A stretch of 32,650 nt of DNA from an uncultured Prevotellaceae bacterium (GTDB lineage: Bacteria; Bacteroidota; Bacteroidia; Bacteroidales; Muribaculaceae). The position numbers and the translations under genes are program-made. Shown in pieces: positions 23,589 to 32,650 of this stretch. The stretch lies in NCBI GenBank assembly GCA_900314215.1, contig OMUK01000126.1, positions 1 to 32,650 on the forward strand. Direction: 5' to 3'. Each line of letters begins with the position of its first letter. Position 1 is the first letter of the stretch. Below the pieces are notes generated by a model. That model was given only the letters and a program-made list of their open reading frames with translations. It did no database searches and was not told the origin of the DNA.

Positions 23589-23894
23589 TCATTGCTTGAA
23601 GATGATGGCCACGGCAATCACGGCCACCAGCAGCACGGCAGCCACGAGCCACAGCACAAAGGTGCCGTGGTCCACTCGCTCGTCGTCGTCGCGGTGCGGC
23701 GGCACAACCGAGTCGTCGTCGCGATGCTCGGGTAGCGAGGTGCGCTGCATCGTGCTCTGCTGCTCGGCGCTTTGCTCCTGGTTGCGGCGTGCCTCCTCCG
23801 AGCCGGGATTGAGCACAAACTCATAGTCGGTCTGGTCCGAGCCCAGCACTTGCAGGAAGTCGTCGTTGCGCCGGCGGCGCTTGTATTCTTTCAT
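23589..23894 (-). CDS. Hypothetical small tail-anchored membrane protein
   Basis: A 101-aa protein, not recognised. The first ~75 residues are hydrophilic: an Arg-rich start (MKEYKRRRRND), then Gln/Glu/Ser/Arg-rich sequence with two Asp clusters (HRDDDSVVPPHRDDDERVDHG). The last ~22 residues are one hydrophobic helix (FVLWLVAAVLLVAVIAVAIIF) ending in KQ. So the N-terminus should lie in the cytoplasm with a C-terminal anchor. Codon use is like the neighbours. It is divergent from the small RNA. A weak promoter candidate on the minus strand, TAACTTTT, lies at 23950-23957. Confidence 0.65.
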   Translation of the reverse strand: MKEYKRRRRNDDFLQVLGSDQTDYEFVLNPGSEEARRNQEQSAEQQSTMQRTSLPEHRDDDSVVPPHRDDDERVDHGTFVLWLVAAVLLVAVIAVAIIFKQ

Positions 23895-23983
23895 CGCTTT
23901 ACGGTCTTTTTCAAGAAAAAACGTGCAAAATCGGCCTTTATTTATTAATAAAAGTTAAATTTGAAAAATAACTGCCGAAAAAT

Positions 23984-23999
23984 TATGTTGTACAACATA
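23984..23999. promoter_or_regulatory. 16-bp perfect palindrome over the small-RNA promoter
   Basis: TATGTTGTACAACATA is its own reverse complement. It covers the -33 area of the small-RNA promoter (TACTTTTG at 24007-24014) and lies in the divergent gap between the small tail-anchored protein gene and the RNA. It looks like a binding site for a dimeric repressor; no matching consensus is known to me. Confidence 0.6.
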
Positions 24000-24006
24000 T
24001 TTAGCT

Positions 24007-24014
24007 TACTTTTG
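24007..24014 (+). promoter_or_regulatory. Promoter of the orphan small RNA
   Basis: TACTTTTG fits TAnnTTTG. A TTG at 23988-23990 lies inside the palindrome, 16 nt upstream, shorter than the usual spacing of 19-21. Transcription should start near 24021. Confidence 0.6.
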
Positions 24015-24020
24015 CATTGG

Positions 24021-24167
24021 TTTTTCATGGTATTAGTTTTTAAGGTTACGAGATACCTGGCGTCGTGATGACGGTTCTTATTTCGTTTTTGTTTAAGGTT
24101 TATGTTAATGGTATTAGAAGGTTAATTAGTTAAGCAATCCCAGATAGCGATATTTGGGATTTTTTTT
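24021..24167 (+). ncRNA. Orphan small RNA with own promoter and terminator
   Basis: About 147 nt between the promoter box at 24007-24014 and an intrinsic terminator (AATCCCA at 24136-24142 with TGGGATT at 24155-24161, then seven more T). It carries duplicated modules: ATGGTATTAG at 24027-24036 and 24108-24117, TTTAAGGTT at 24039-24047 and 24092-24100. A small hairpin CGTC-GTGAT-GACG lies near 24061-24073. The only reading frames are tiny (13 and 21 codons, from ATG 24027 and ATG 24068). Flanking genes point away (left) or towards it (ssb), so it is not a leader. Promoter-plus-terminator organisation resembles Rfam motifs such as Bacteroidales-1, but I cannot confirm a match. Confidence 0.65.
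24136..24167 (+). terminator. Terminator of the orphan small RNA
   Basis: 7-bp stem AATCCCA/TGGGATT with a 12-nt loop and a run of nine T in total. On the minus strand the same hairpin lies after ssb, but without a U-run. Confidence 0.85.
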
Positions 24168-24206
24168 GTGCCTATATTTCTCCCCCCACTTCGACCCAGG
24201 AAAAAA

Positions 24207-24638
24207 TCAGAAAGGGATATCGGCGCCACTGCCCTGCCCTGCTTGCGGCTGCTGGGGTTGCGGCTGCTGGGGCGCTGCGGCTTGCGGTGTCGTGGCGGCT
24301 TGCGGGCGGCCGCCCAGCAGCTCGAAGGTGTCGGCATAAATCTCGGTCACCGTGTGCTTGATGGTGTTGCGGTCTTCCCAGGTGCGGGTGCGCAGTTTGC
24401 CCTCGATATAGAGCTTGGTGCCGCGGCGTATGTAGCGCTCGGCAATCTCGGCGTTCTTGCCCCACATCACGATGCGGTGCCACTCGGTGCGCTCAGGCAC
24501 TTGCTGGCCACCAGCGGCCGTGTAGGCGCGGTCGCTGGTGGCGAGGGTAAACGTGGCCACGATTTGGCCCTGGGCTGGATAGCGCACGTCGGGGTCACGC
24601 CCCACGTTGCCCAAAAGAATAACTTTGTTGACTGACAT
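24207..24638 (-). CDS. ssb: Single-stranded DNA-binding protein
   Basis: Coats single-stranded DNA in replication and repair; cytoplasmic, 143 aa. OB-fold over about 1-105 with MSVNKVILLGNVGRDPDVRY and the W-containing TEWHRIVMWGKNAEIAERYI; then a Pro/Gln/Ala-rich linker and the acidic-hydrophobic tip DIPF that binds partner proteins. It starts 44 nt after the proC stop with no promoter box seen between, so it is probably translated from the proC transcript. Confidence 0.97.
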   Translation of the reverse strand: MSVNKVILLGNVGRDPDVRYPAQGQIVATFTLATSDRAYTAAGGQQVPERTEWHRIVMWGKNAEIAERYIRRGTKLYIEGKLRTRTWEDRNTIKHTVTEIYADTFELLGGRPQAATTPQAAAPQQPQPQQPQAGQGSGADIPF

Positions 24639-24682
24639 AGAGTAGTATTTATCGGTTTATTTTTTAGTTAACTATCTTTCAC

Positions 24683-25471
24683 TCATTGCATGCTGGCCTT
24701 GAGGCCCTCGATCACGGCCGTGGTGAAGCCATGGGCCTCCATGGCGTTGAGCCCCTTGATGGTGAGGCCGCCTGGAGTGGTCACTTTGTCGATCTCGACC
24801 TCGGGATTGTTGCCCGTGGCCCGCAGCAGCGCGACGGCCCCCTGCATGGTTTGGCACATGATCTCGACGGCCTGGCCGGGCTTGATGCCCAGCTCCACGC
24901 CACCCTCGCTGGCGGCGCGAACGTAGCGTAGCACATAGGCGATGCCGCACGACGAGAGCGCCGTGCAAGCCGGCATGAGCCGCTCCTCGACCACCATGGT
25001 GCTGCCCAGCGAGTCGAAGATGGCGCACACGGCCTCAACCTGCTCCTTGCTGGCCCCGCGCGAGGCGATAAAGGTCATGCTCTGCCCTATCGAGATGGCC
25101 GTGTTGGGTATCAGCTCAAACACTGCGCAAGGTTTCCCGCCGCCATATGATGCCAGGTGCTCGAGCGTGGCGCCAGCCACAATCGAGACGATGAGCTGCC
25201 GGCCAAAGTCGATGAGGGGTCGCAGCGCGCTCATCACCTCGTCGAGAAGCCAGGGCTTCACCGCCACAATCACGACATCGGTGCCATCCACAGCCGCCTC
25301 GTTGCCCGTGCTCACATGCAACTCGGGGTGCTCGCTCTTGAGCGCGTCGAGTTCACGGTGGCGGTTGGGCGAGCACACCGTGATATTGCCGGCGGCCACC
25401 TTGCCGCTCTTGGCCAAGCCGCGGGCAATGGCTCCGCCCATGTTGCCCGCTCCTATTATTCCAATCTTCAT
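24683..25471 (-). CDS. proC: Pyrroline-5-carboxylate reductase
   Basis: Last step of proline synthesis: reduces pyrroline-5-carboxylate with NAD(P)H; cytoplasmic, 262 aa. The nucleotide loop is MKIGIIGAGNMGGAIA at the very start. The conserved helical region contains CTALSSCGIAYVLRYVRAASEGGVELG (the catalytic T-A-[LM]-[SG]-[SG]-S/C pattern), and the C-terminus has VTTPGGLTIKGLNAME, the proC signature V-[TS]-[ST]-P-G-G-T-T-I-x-G. ATG 25471 is chosen because a promoter box (25494-25501) lies just upstream; the alternative ATG 25489 would start almost exactly at the transcription start. Likely cotranscribed with ssb. Confidence 0.94.
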   Translation of the reverse strand: MKIGIIGAGNMGGAIARGLAKSGKVAAGNITVCSPNRHRELDALKSEHPELHVSTGNEAAVDGTDVVIVAVKPWLLDEVMSALRPLIDFGRQLIVSIVAGATLEHLASYGGGKPCAVFELIPNTAISIGQSMTFIASRGASKEQVEAVCAIFDSLGSTMVVEERLMPACTALSSCGIAYVLRYVRAASEGGVELGIKPGQAVEIMCQTMQGAVALLRATGNNPEVEIDKVTTPGGLTIKGLNAMEAHGFTTAVIEGLKASMQ

Positions 25472-25493
25472 GTCTTCAATCGGTTTCATACCA

Positions 25494-25501
25494 CAAATAT
25501 A
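25494..25501 (-). promoter_or_regulatory. proC-ssb promoter (-7 element)
   Basis: On the minus strand TATATTTG fits TAnnTTTG exactly; TTG candidates lie at 25524-25526 (22-nt spacing). The start codon at 25471 is 22 nt downstream, giving a very short leader. Confidence 0.6.
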
Positions 25502-25730
25502 ACAAAAATCGGCCACAACATCGCAATGCAACCTATTTATGCTCAAAAAAAACGCACAACCCAGCATGGTGAAGAGCCCAGCACTGTCACAGCATAACAA
25601 ACGGCACTGTGCCCGCGCCACTGTGCCGCACAGGGTGAAAAACAGCTCAAAACGTCATTGTTAACAAAACTTAAAATCCCGCCAAAAACCATAAATATGC
25701 ATTTTATTTTTCATTTTAGTCTATCAATCA
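25502..25730. other. Divergent gap between proC and the plug-domain protein gene
   Basis: No gene is seen. Three near copies of a GCACTGT motif (25581, 25604 and 25618 region) and a CGGCAC/GTGCCG stem (25602-25627) lie in it. They may form a hairpin but have no U-run. The rest is AT-rich. Confidence 0.4.
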
Positions 25731-25762
25731 TTTGGCTTTATTACTTAATTTACTTACATTTG
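25731..25762 (+). promoter_or_regulatory. Promoter of the plug-domain protein gene
   Basis: TTTG (25731-25734), 20-nt spacer, TACATTTG (25755-25762): both boxes exact. The leader to ATG 25896 is about 125 nt, longer than for most genes here; no known riboswitch is recognised in it. Confidence 0.7.
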
Positions 25763-25895
25763 TAACAGTACAACCCCATAATACAATCATTATAAATAGG
25801 CAAAAAAATCACTCACCCGCAACACAACACTATTTTAGCGATATTATTGTCGATGGGGATGTAGGCACATTGTTAACTCTTAATTTTTTGCAATT

Positions 25896-28658
25896 ATGGT
25901 TAGAATCAGAAAAAGCTGGACTGCACTGGGAGCATGGCTGGCGCTGGGAGTGCTGGCCGCGGTGGCATGGGCAGGCGCGGCACGGGCCTCGTCGCTGCCC
26001 GTCGACAGCATGGCAGCGCGGCTCAAGACGCAGCAGTACTACTTCCCCCAGGAGAAGATACACGTGACCACCGACAGGGCCCGCTACATGAGCGGCGACA
26101 CCGTGTGGCTGCGCGCCTTTGTGGTCAACGCCGCCACGGGCGAGCCGGTGCGGGAGAGCAAATATGTGTACGTAGAGCTGCGCAACCCCTTCGACAGCAT
26201 CGCCCGGCGCGTGAAAATCATCGAGCGCAAGGGCGTGTACTCGGGCTACATCCCGCTCGACCGCAAGCTGCCCGAGGGGCAGTACACGCTCGTGGCCTAC
26301 ACCATGTTTATGGAAAGCCTGGGCCAGGAGTTCTTCTTCAAGAAAAGCATTGAGGTGACCAGCGTCTACTCGCTGCGCTACCGCATCGACGCCCGGCTCA
26401 GCTGGGACACCGCCGACGCCGGCAGCCCCCAGCTCGACGTCGAGATAGGCTGCACCGACCGCAACACCGGCGCACGCGTCGACATCGAGAACATGAGCTA
26501 CCGGCTCGACGACCAGAAGGTGCACTCGCGCATCGCCGGCGGCGGCAGGGTGCGCTTCTCGCTCAAGGGCGAGCGCGACACGCAGTCGAGGCACATGCTC
26601 GTGTGGTGCGACGACTACGGCAAGTTTATCGACATCCCCCGACCCGAGGGAGAATACATGGTATATTTCATGCCCGAGGGCGGCTACCTCATCCCCGGCG
26701 TGAAGTGCACCGTGGCCGTGAAGGCCCTGGGCAGCAACGGGCTGGGCAAGGCCGTAGAGGGCACCGTCAACGACCGCGCGGGCAACACCGTGGCACGCTT
26801 CGCAACCGGCCACGCGGGCCTGGCCGCCTTCTCGCTCACGCCCGCGCAGGGCCAGGTCTACACCGCAGTGTGCGCCGCCGCTGGCAATGGGGCAAGCAAG
26901 ACGTTGACCCTGCCTGCGCCACGGGCCGACGCCGCCGTGCTGCACGTGGCCCGCAGCGGGGGCATCGTGACCGTGCAGCCCGTGGGCAACGTCCCGCCCC
27001 AGGCTGTGGTGCTGCTGCAACAGCGGGGCTCGCTGCTCAAGGCCGGCCGCGGCAACATCGCGATGCCGCTCGACAGCATGGGGCCGGGCGTGGTGCAGTG
27101 CCTGCTGCTCGACGGCCAGCTCAGGAAACTGAGCGAGAGGCTCTTCTTCGCGCCGGGGCGCGGCAACCGCCAGGTGGAGGTGAAGTGCGACAAGCCCGGC
27201 TACGGCCGCCGAGAGCCGGTCGACGTGCTCGTCGACCTCAAGCACTACGACATGCCCGCGGGCGACTATGCCGTGAGCGTGACCGACGACGCCTATGTGC
27301 CCGTCGACAGCGCCACGAGCATCGCCACCCAGCTGCTACTGCAGTCGGAGCTGAGGGGCAGCATCGAGGACCCGGGCTACTACTTCAGGCAGCCCGGCCG
27401 TGAGACCGAGCTCGACGCCCTCATGCTCACGCAGGGCTGGACGCGCTACGACGTGCCCAGGGCACTCGCCGGCTATCCGGCCGAGCCCCAGGCACCGCTC
27501 GAGAAGGGCTTTGTGGCCACGGGCAGGGTCGTGAGCGAGTTCCGCAAGAAGCCCATGAAGGGCGTTACCGTGCAGGTGATCGCACCCAAGGTGAGCTATG
27601 CCTCGACAGCCACCACCGGCCCCGACGGCGACTTCACCGTGAGCGGCCAGGACTTCCCCGACAGCGCGAAGCTCGTGTTGCAGGTCGAGGACAAGGGCAA
27701 GAGGAAATATGCCATCGTGAGCCTCGAGCAGCCGCAGCCGTCCACCGTGGCCTCGCTGCCCGGCACCGACACGCAACCCGTGCAAGCGGCCGATGACGAC
27801 ATGGCCTACCGCGACATGCAGTCGAAGCGCATCGTGGCAACGGGAGGCATGTCGAGCATCGTGCTCAAGGAAGTGGTGGTGACGGCCAACAAGCCCCAGG
27901 CGCCCGAGGACATCTTCGAGACCTGGTCGTCAAAATCAATCGACTACGAGGAGATAGAGCGCAAGGGAATATCCTCGCTCGAGGACTTGCTGCGGCGCCT
28001 GCCCGGCATCACCGTGAGAAACGGGCAGGCCTACTCGATGCGCGGCGGCGCGGCAGGTTTCTTTATCGACGGCACCTACTTTGAGACCCTGATGGCCATG
28101 TTCGACGAGAACTACGACCCGGTCTACACCGTGGCTCAAAAGCGTGATTATCAAGTCATGACACAGGGCATGTCGATGACAATGGCAGAATACTCTCGAA
28201 TGAATGCCCAAAACGAGAATGTGGTGCAAGAGATTGAAAACTTGTATCCCATGAGCACGATCAAGAAGGTGTACTACATCCCGCCGGGCATGGCAGCGGT
28301 GTTTGGGCGCCGGGGCACGTCGGGCGGCATAATCATGATCAAGACAAAAGACGGCACCGAGAAGATGAAGAACCTGCAAGACGACCTGAGGCTCCACCAG
28401 TTCACCATCGAAGGCTACCAGCTGCCAGCCGAGTTCTACTCGCCGGCCTACACGCCCGCCCAGGCCGCCAGCGGCGAGGGCGTAGACCTGAGGCAGACCC
28501 TCTACTGGGCCCCGTGCCTCACAACCGACCGCGCAGGCCACTCAAGCTTCAGCTTCTACACCAGCGACAACACCGCCAACGCCTACACCGTGACGCTCGA
28601 AGGCATCACCCAAGACGGCGAGCTCATCAACAAGCGCTTCACCATCAACAATCGCTAA
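25896..28658 (+). CDS. Envelope protein with MG2-like and TonB-plug-like domains, no barrel
   Basis: 920 aa, exported: signal peptide at about 1-31 (ALGAWLALGVLAAVAWAGAARA). An alpha-2-macroglobulin MG2-like domain follows (about 45-150: KIHVTTDRARYMSGDTVWLRAFVV...GVYSGYIPLDRKLPEGQYTLVAY). Middle beta-rich domains precede a carboxypeptidase-like regulatory repeat (about 550-605: TGRVVSEFRKKPMKGVTVQVI). A TonB-receptor plug-like domain comes next (about 680-820: SISSLEDLLRRLPGITVRN... and GMAAVFGRRGTSGGIIMIKTK). The 22-strand beta-barrel of a real receptor is absent; only about 100 residues follow. Bacteroidetes have many such MG2-plug proteins, probably periplasmic or outer-membrane-associated; the substrate is unknown. 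A Met/Gln-rich insert at about 745-785 has lower GC than the rest. Confidence 0.85.
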   Translation: MVRIRKSWTALGAWLALGVLAAVAWAGAARASSLPVDSMAARLKTQQYYFPQEKIHVTTDRARYMSGDTVWLRAFVVNAATGEPVRESKYVYVELRNPFDSIARRVKIIERKGVYSGYIPLDRKLPEGQYTLVAYTMFMESLGQEFFFKKSIEVTSVYSLRYRIDARLSWDTADAGSPQLDVEIGCTDRNTGARVDIENMSYRLDDQKVHSRIAGGGRVRFSLKGERDTQSRHMLVWCDDYGKFIDIPRPEGEYMVYFMPEGGYLIPGVKCTVAVKALGSNGLGKAVEGTVNDRAGNTVARFATGHAGLAAFSLTPAQGQVYTAVCAAAGNGASKTLTLPAPRADAAVLHVARSGGIVTVQPVGNVPPQAVVLLQQRGSLLKAGRGNIAMPLDSMGPGVVQCLLLDGQLRKLSERLFFAPGRGNRQVEVKCDKPGYGRREPVDVLVDLKHYDMPAGDYAVSVTDDAYVPVDSATSIATQLLLQSELRGSIEDPGYYFRQPGRETELDALMLTQGWTRYDVPRALAGYPAEPQAPLEKGFVATGRVVSEFRKKPMKGVTVQVIAPKVSYASTATTGPDGDFTVSGQDFPDSAKLVLQVEDKGKRKYAIVSLEQPQPSTVASLPGTDTQPVQAADDDMAYRDMQSKRIVATGGMSSIVLKEVVVTANKPQAPEDIFETWSSKSIDYEEIERKGISSLEDLLRRLPGITVRNGQAYSMRGGAAGFFIDGTYFETLMAMFDENYDPVYTVAQKRDYQVMTQGMSMTMAEYSRMNAQNENVVQEIENLYPMSTIKKVYYIPPGMAAVFGRRGTSGGIIMIKTKDGTEKMKNLQDDLRLHQFTIEGYQLPAEFYSPAYTPAQAASGEGVDLRQTLYWAPCLTTDRAGHSSFSFYTSDNTANAYTVTLEGITQDGELINKRFTINNR

Positions 28659-28675
28659 GTGGACAAATAATACCG

Positions 28676-28714
28676 ACTAGTGTGGGGGCCGGCACAAGAC
28701 CGGCCCCTACTAGT
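28676..28714 (-). repeat. Solo REP palindrome (copy C)
   Basis: GGGGCCGG (28685-28692), loop CACAAGA, CCGGCCCC (28700-28707): 8-bp perfect arms equal in core to the first palindrome of copies A and B (read on the minus strand), without the spacer and second palindrome. ACTAGT on the left (28676-28681) and CTAGT on the right extend the symmetry. It lies 18 nt after the plug-protein stop codon and may act as a transcript end. Confidence 0.7.
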
Positions 28715-28878
28715 TCGCAAGAATTGATTGACGCGCAACGGCATGGCGGCGGCGGGGTGGCAGGCGGTGGAGCGTAGCCGAACCCCTGCATCGCGGCAAC
28801 TTGGATCATTGGGAAATGCAAAGAGCGGAATTTAGCAATTTTAAAGGCGGGAAATTTTAGCGTTTGGGGGATTTTTTG

Positions 28879-28886
28879 TAAATTTG
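28879..28886 (+). promoter_or_regulatory. gyrB promoter (-7 element)
   Basis: TAAATTTG fits TAnnTTTG. The -33 region reads ATTTTAG (28854-28860), as at secDF. The leader to ATG 29005 is about 112 nt and contains two small hairpins. Confidence 0.6.
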
Positions 28887-28903
28887 TACGTTTTATAGGG
28901 CAA

Positions 28904-28941
28904 GCCCTCGCGAAGGGCCTGTTTGGGGCCTGCAAAAGGCC
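28904..28941 (+). promoter_or_regulatory. Tandem hairpins in the gyrB leader
   Basis: GCCCT-CGCGA-AGGGC (28904-28918) and GGCCT-GCAAA-AGGCC (28927-28941), each with a 5-bp stem and 5-nt loop, 8 nt apart. They would form in the 5' leader of the gyrB mRNA, well before the start codon. Function is unknown. Confidence 0.4.
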
Positions 28942-28980
28942 AAATGAGGCAGAAATTACACAATTCTGCGGGCTCTATAG

Positions 28981-30957
<1,977 letters not shown>

Positions 30958-31054
30958 TCGTGCAGCGCCACACCACGACGACGCACACACCGAAAACGAG
31001 ACGATTACCAATTTCTTTAGATACGCAGCATAAATCTATCTATTGAACAGCGAC

Positions 31055-31093
31055 TCAGCCGCCTGGTCGACACACATCAGGCGGCTGATTTTT
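31055..31093 (+). terminator. gyrB terminator
   Basis: 11-bp stem TCAGCCGCCTG (31055-31065) with CAGGCGGCTGA (31078-31088), 12-nt loop, then five T. It begins 98 nt after the gyrB stop codon. Confidence 0.9.
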
Positions 31094-31160
31094 ATTGAAA
31101 CAGTCGCATCGATGGCCCGGTCGGGCCGCAACGGCTTTACAAGAAAAATTGAATGCAAGC

Positions 31161-32549
31161 ATGGAGATTTCACAGGAATTCATAGCGCAGATGCAGGCAA
31201 TGCTACCCGGCGAGTGGCAAGCGCTCATCGAGGCCATCACCACCACCCAGCCGCAAGTGTCGATACGCCTCAACGACGCCAAGGTCGCCGTGCCCGAGGC
31301 CCTGCCCCACCCGGTGCCCTGGTGCCCCCTTGGCACCTATCTGGCCGAGCGGCAGCCCTTCACCTTCGACGTGGCGTTCCAATCGGGCCGCTACTATGTG
31401 CAAGACGCCTCGTCGATGTTTCTCTATCACGTGCTCAAGTCGCTTGTGCACAATCCGGTGCGCTATCTCGACCTGTGTGCCGCTCCCGGCGGCAAGACCA
31501 CCACTGCCCTGTCGGCATTGCCGCAAGGCTCGATGGTGGTGGCCAACGAGATTGTGCCAGGGCGGGCACGCGTGCTGCAAGAGAACGTGACAAAATGGGG
31601 CAACCCACGCTGCATCGTGACCAACAGCGCCCCCAGCGCATTCAAGAAACTCACCCACTACTTCGACGTGATAGCCATCGATGCCCCATGCAGCGGCGAG
31701 GGCATGATGCGCAAGGATGCCGAGGCTGTGGCGCAATGGAGCCCGGCCCTGGTGCAGCAATGTGCCGCCACGCAACGCAGCATCGTGGCCGATGCCTGGC
31801 ATGCCCTGCGGCCCAGCGGACTGCTCATCTACAGCACCTGCACCTACAACCGCCTGGAGGACGAAGCCATGGTGCAACACATCATCGACACCTGCGGCGC
31901 CACCACGGTCGAGGTGCCCACCGAGCGCGAGTGGAACATAGCCCCAGGCATCGACACCAGCGCCCACTGCTACCGCTTCATGCCGCACCGCACCCGCGGC
32001 GAGGGCCTCTTCATGGCCGTGCTCAAGAAGCCCGAGGGCAACGCAAAGACGCCCAAAATCAAGGGCAACAAGCCCAAAGGCAACGCCCCATTGCCCCGCG
32101 GCATAGCTGGCTGGCTGGCCGATGAGAGCGACTATAGCTTGAGCGCAACCGACGGCACCGTCGTAGCCACCCCTCGTGATCTCACGGGCGATATATCGCT
32201 GTTGCACAGCACCTTGCACATCTTGCAAGCAGGCATCGCCATGGGCACAATCAAGGGCAAAAACTGCATACCCAGCCACGCCTTGGCACTCTCGACCCAG
32301 CTCAACGCCCAGGCCTTCGCCCGTTGCGAGGTCGACTACCCCACCGCCATGGCCTACATGCGTGGCGAGGCCATCGCCATCGACGCCCCGCGGGGCTACG
32401 TGCTGCTCACCCACGGCCAAGTGCCAATAGGCTTTGTCAACAACCTGGGCAACCGCGCCAATAACCTCTACCCCAAGCCCTGGCGCATCCTGAGCACCCA
32501 CATTCCATCCCAGGAGCCTGCGGTGTTGACAGCCGCCACCGCGCATTGA
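31161..32549 (+). CDS. rsmF: RNA cytosine-C5 methyltransferase, RsmF-like
   Basis: SAM-dependent m5C methyltransferase of the Nol1/Nop2/Sun family, probably acting on 16S rRNA; cytoplasmic, 462 aa. ATG 31161 (MEISQEFIAQMQAMLPGEW) is chosen; the frame continues upstream only through a TTG inside the gyrB terminator. SAM loop LCAAPGGKTT near residue 108. Both catalytic cysteines are present: Cys177 (DAPCSGEGMMRKD) and Cys227 (YSTCTYNRLEDE). The C-terminal part resembles the RsmF RNA-binding domains (VPIGFVNNLGNRANNLYPKPWRI). The stop lies 10 nt before the right inverted repeat, whose hairpin probably ends this transcript. RsmB would be an alternative name but length and C-terminus favour RsmF. 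Confidence 0.9.
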   Translation: MEISQEFIAQMQAMLPGEWQALIEAITTTQPQVSIRLNDAKVAVPEALPHPVPWCPLGTYLAERQPFTFDVAFQSGRYYVQDASSMFLYHVLKSLVHNPVRYLDLCAAPGGKTTTALSALPQGSMVVANEIVPGRARVLQENVTKWGNPRCIVTNSAPSAFKKLTHYFDVIAIDAPCSGEGMMRKDAEAVAQWSPALVQQCAATQRSIVADAWHALRPSGLLIYSTCTYNRLEDEAMVQHIIDTCGATTVEVPTEREWNIAPGIDTSAHCYRFMPHRTRGEGLFMAVLKKPEGNAKTPKIKGNKPKGNAPLPRGIAGWLADESDYSLSATDGTVVATPRDLTGDISLLHSTLHILQAGIAMGTIKGKNCIPSHALALSTQLNAQAFARCEVDYPTAMAYMRGEAIAIDAPRGYVLLTHGQVPIGFVNNLGNRANNLYPKPWRILSTHIPSQEPAVLTAATAH

Positions 32550-32559
32550 GTGATTTAGT

Positions 32560-32650
32560 GTAACCATCCGAAATGAGCCGTCTTGCTGATGTGCAAAAAA
32601 AATCTCGCGGGATTACTCGCGAGATTTTTTGTAGTAGTATGGGAGCAGGT
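32560..32650. repeat. Right arm of the terminal inverted repeat
   Basis: Reverse complement of 1-90 with one extra base in the A-run. The hairpin here (32597-32609 with 32618-32630) ends in six T on the plus strand, 48 nt after the rsmF stop, so it is a good rsmF terminator. The sequence between 32550 and 32559 is unique to this end. Confidence 0.9.

Overview
This is a chromosomal stretch of a member of the Bacteroidales, probably Muribaculaceae-like; the family is an inference from protein style and GC-rich codon use. The order is well supported. At least a dozen transcription units start with the Bacteroidetes -7 element TAnnTTTG, often about 20 nt after a TTG or TTTG at -33. SecD and SecF are fused, FeoA and FeoB are fused, and recO, gyrB and the lemA/TPM genes are of Bacteroidetes type. 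Coding DNA is GC-rich and the gaps are AT-rich. The content is mostly housekeeping: I see no phage, plasmid, transposase, CRISPR array or defence gene.

Layout. 1-717: one arm of a 90-bp inverted repeat, then a decayed-looking membrane ORF and the feo promoter. 0.7-3.3 kb: feoAB and a small Cys-rich partner (ferrous iron uptake). 3.4-5.4 kb: lemA and two TPM-domain genes. 5.5-7.6 kb (minus): ahpC-ahpF with an OxyR-like operator. 8.0-12.7 kb: secDF, then nhaD. 12.7-16.1 kb: two inverted copies of a REP-like paired-palindrome element enclosing a DUF6804-type gene, tRNA-Arg(CCU) and a large lipoprotein gene. 16.2-18.3 kb (minus): a 2-hydroxyacid dehydrogenase, a possible small RNA and recO. 18.4-19.0 kb: rpsT between two unequal tRNA-Glu(UUC) genes. 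19.2-22.7 kb: glgB with a histone-like basic tail, converging on an iron-type alcohol dehydrogenase. 22.8-25.5 kb: slyD, a small tail-anchored protein, an orphan small RNA, and ssb with proC. 25.7-28.7 kb: a cell-envelope protein with a TonB-type plug but no barrel. 29.0-32.6 kb: gyrB and rsmF. The window closes with the other arm of the inverted repeat.

The genes form short independent units rather than one pathway: iron uptake, peroxide defence (OxyR-like site and ahpCF), protein export (secDF), sodium/proton balance (nhaD), glycogen synthesis (glgB), translation (tRNAs, rpsT, rsmF) and DNA topology and repair (gyrB, ssb, recO).

The least explained material lies between genes: the inverted repeats at both window ends, the REP-spacer-REP family, a self-contained small RNA at 24.0-24.17 kb with a 16-bp palindrome on its promoter, a second small-RNA candidate on the minus strand at 17.3-17.45 kb, and a tRNA-Glu copy with a T-loop change. 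No convincing novel multi-gene system is visible.
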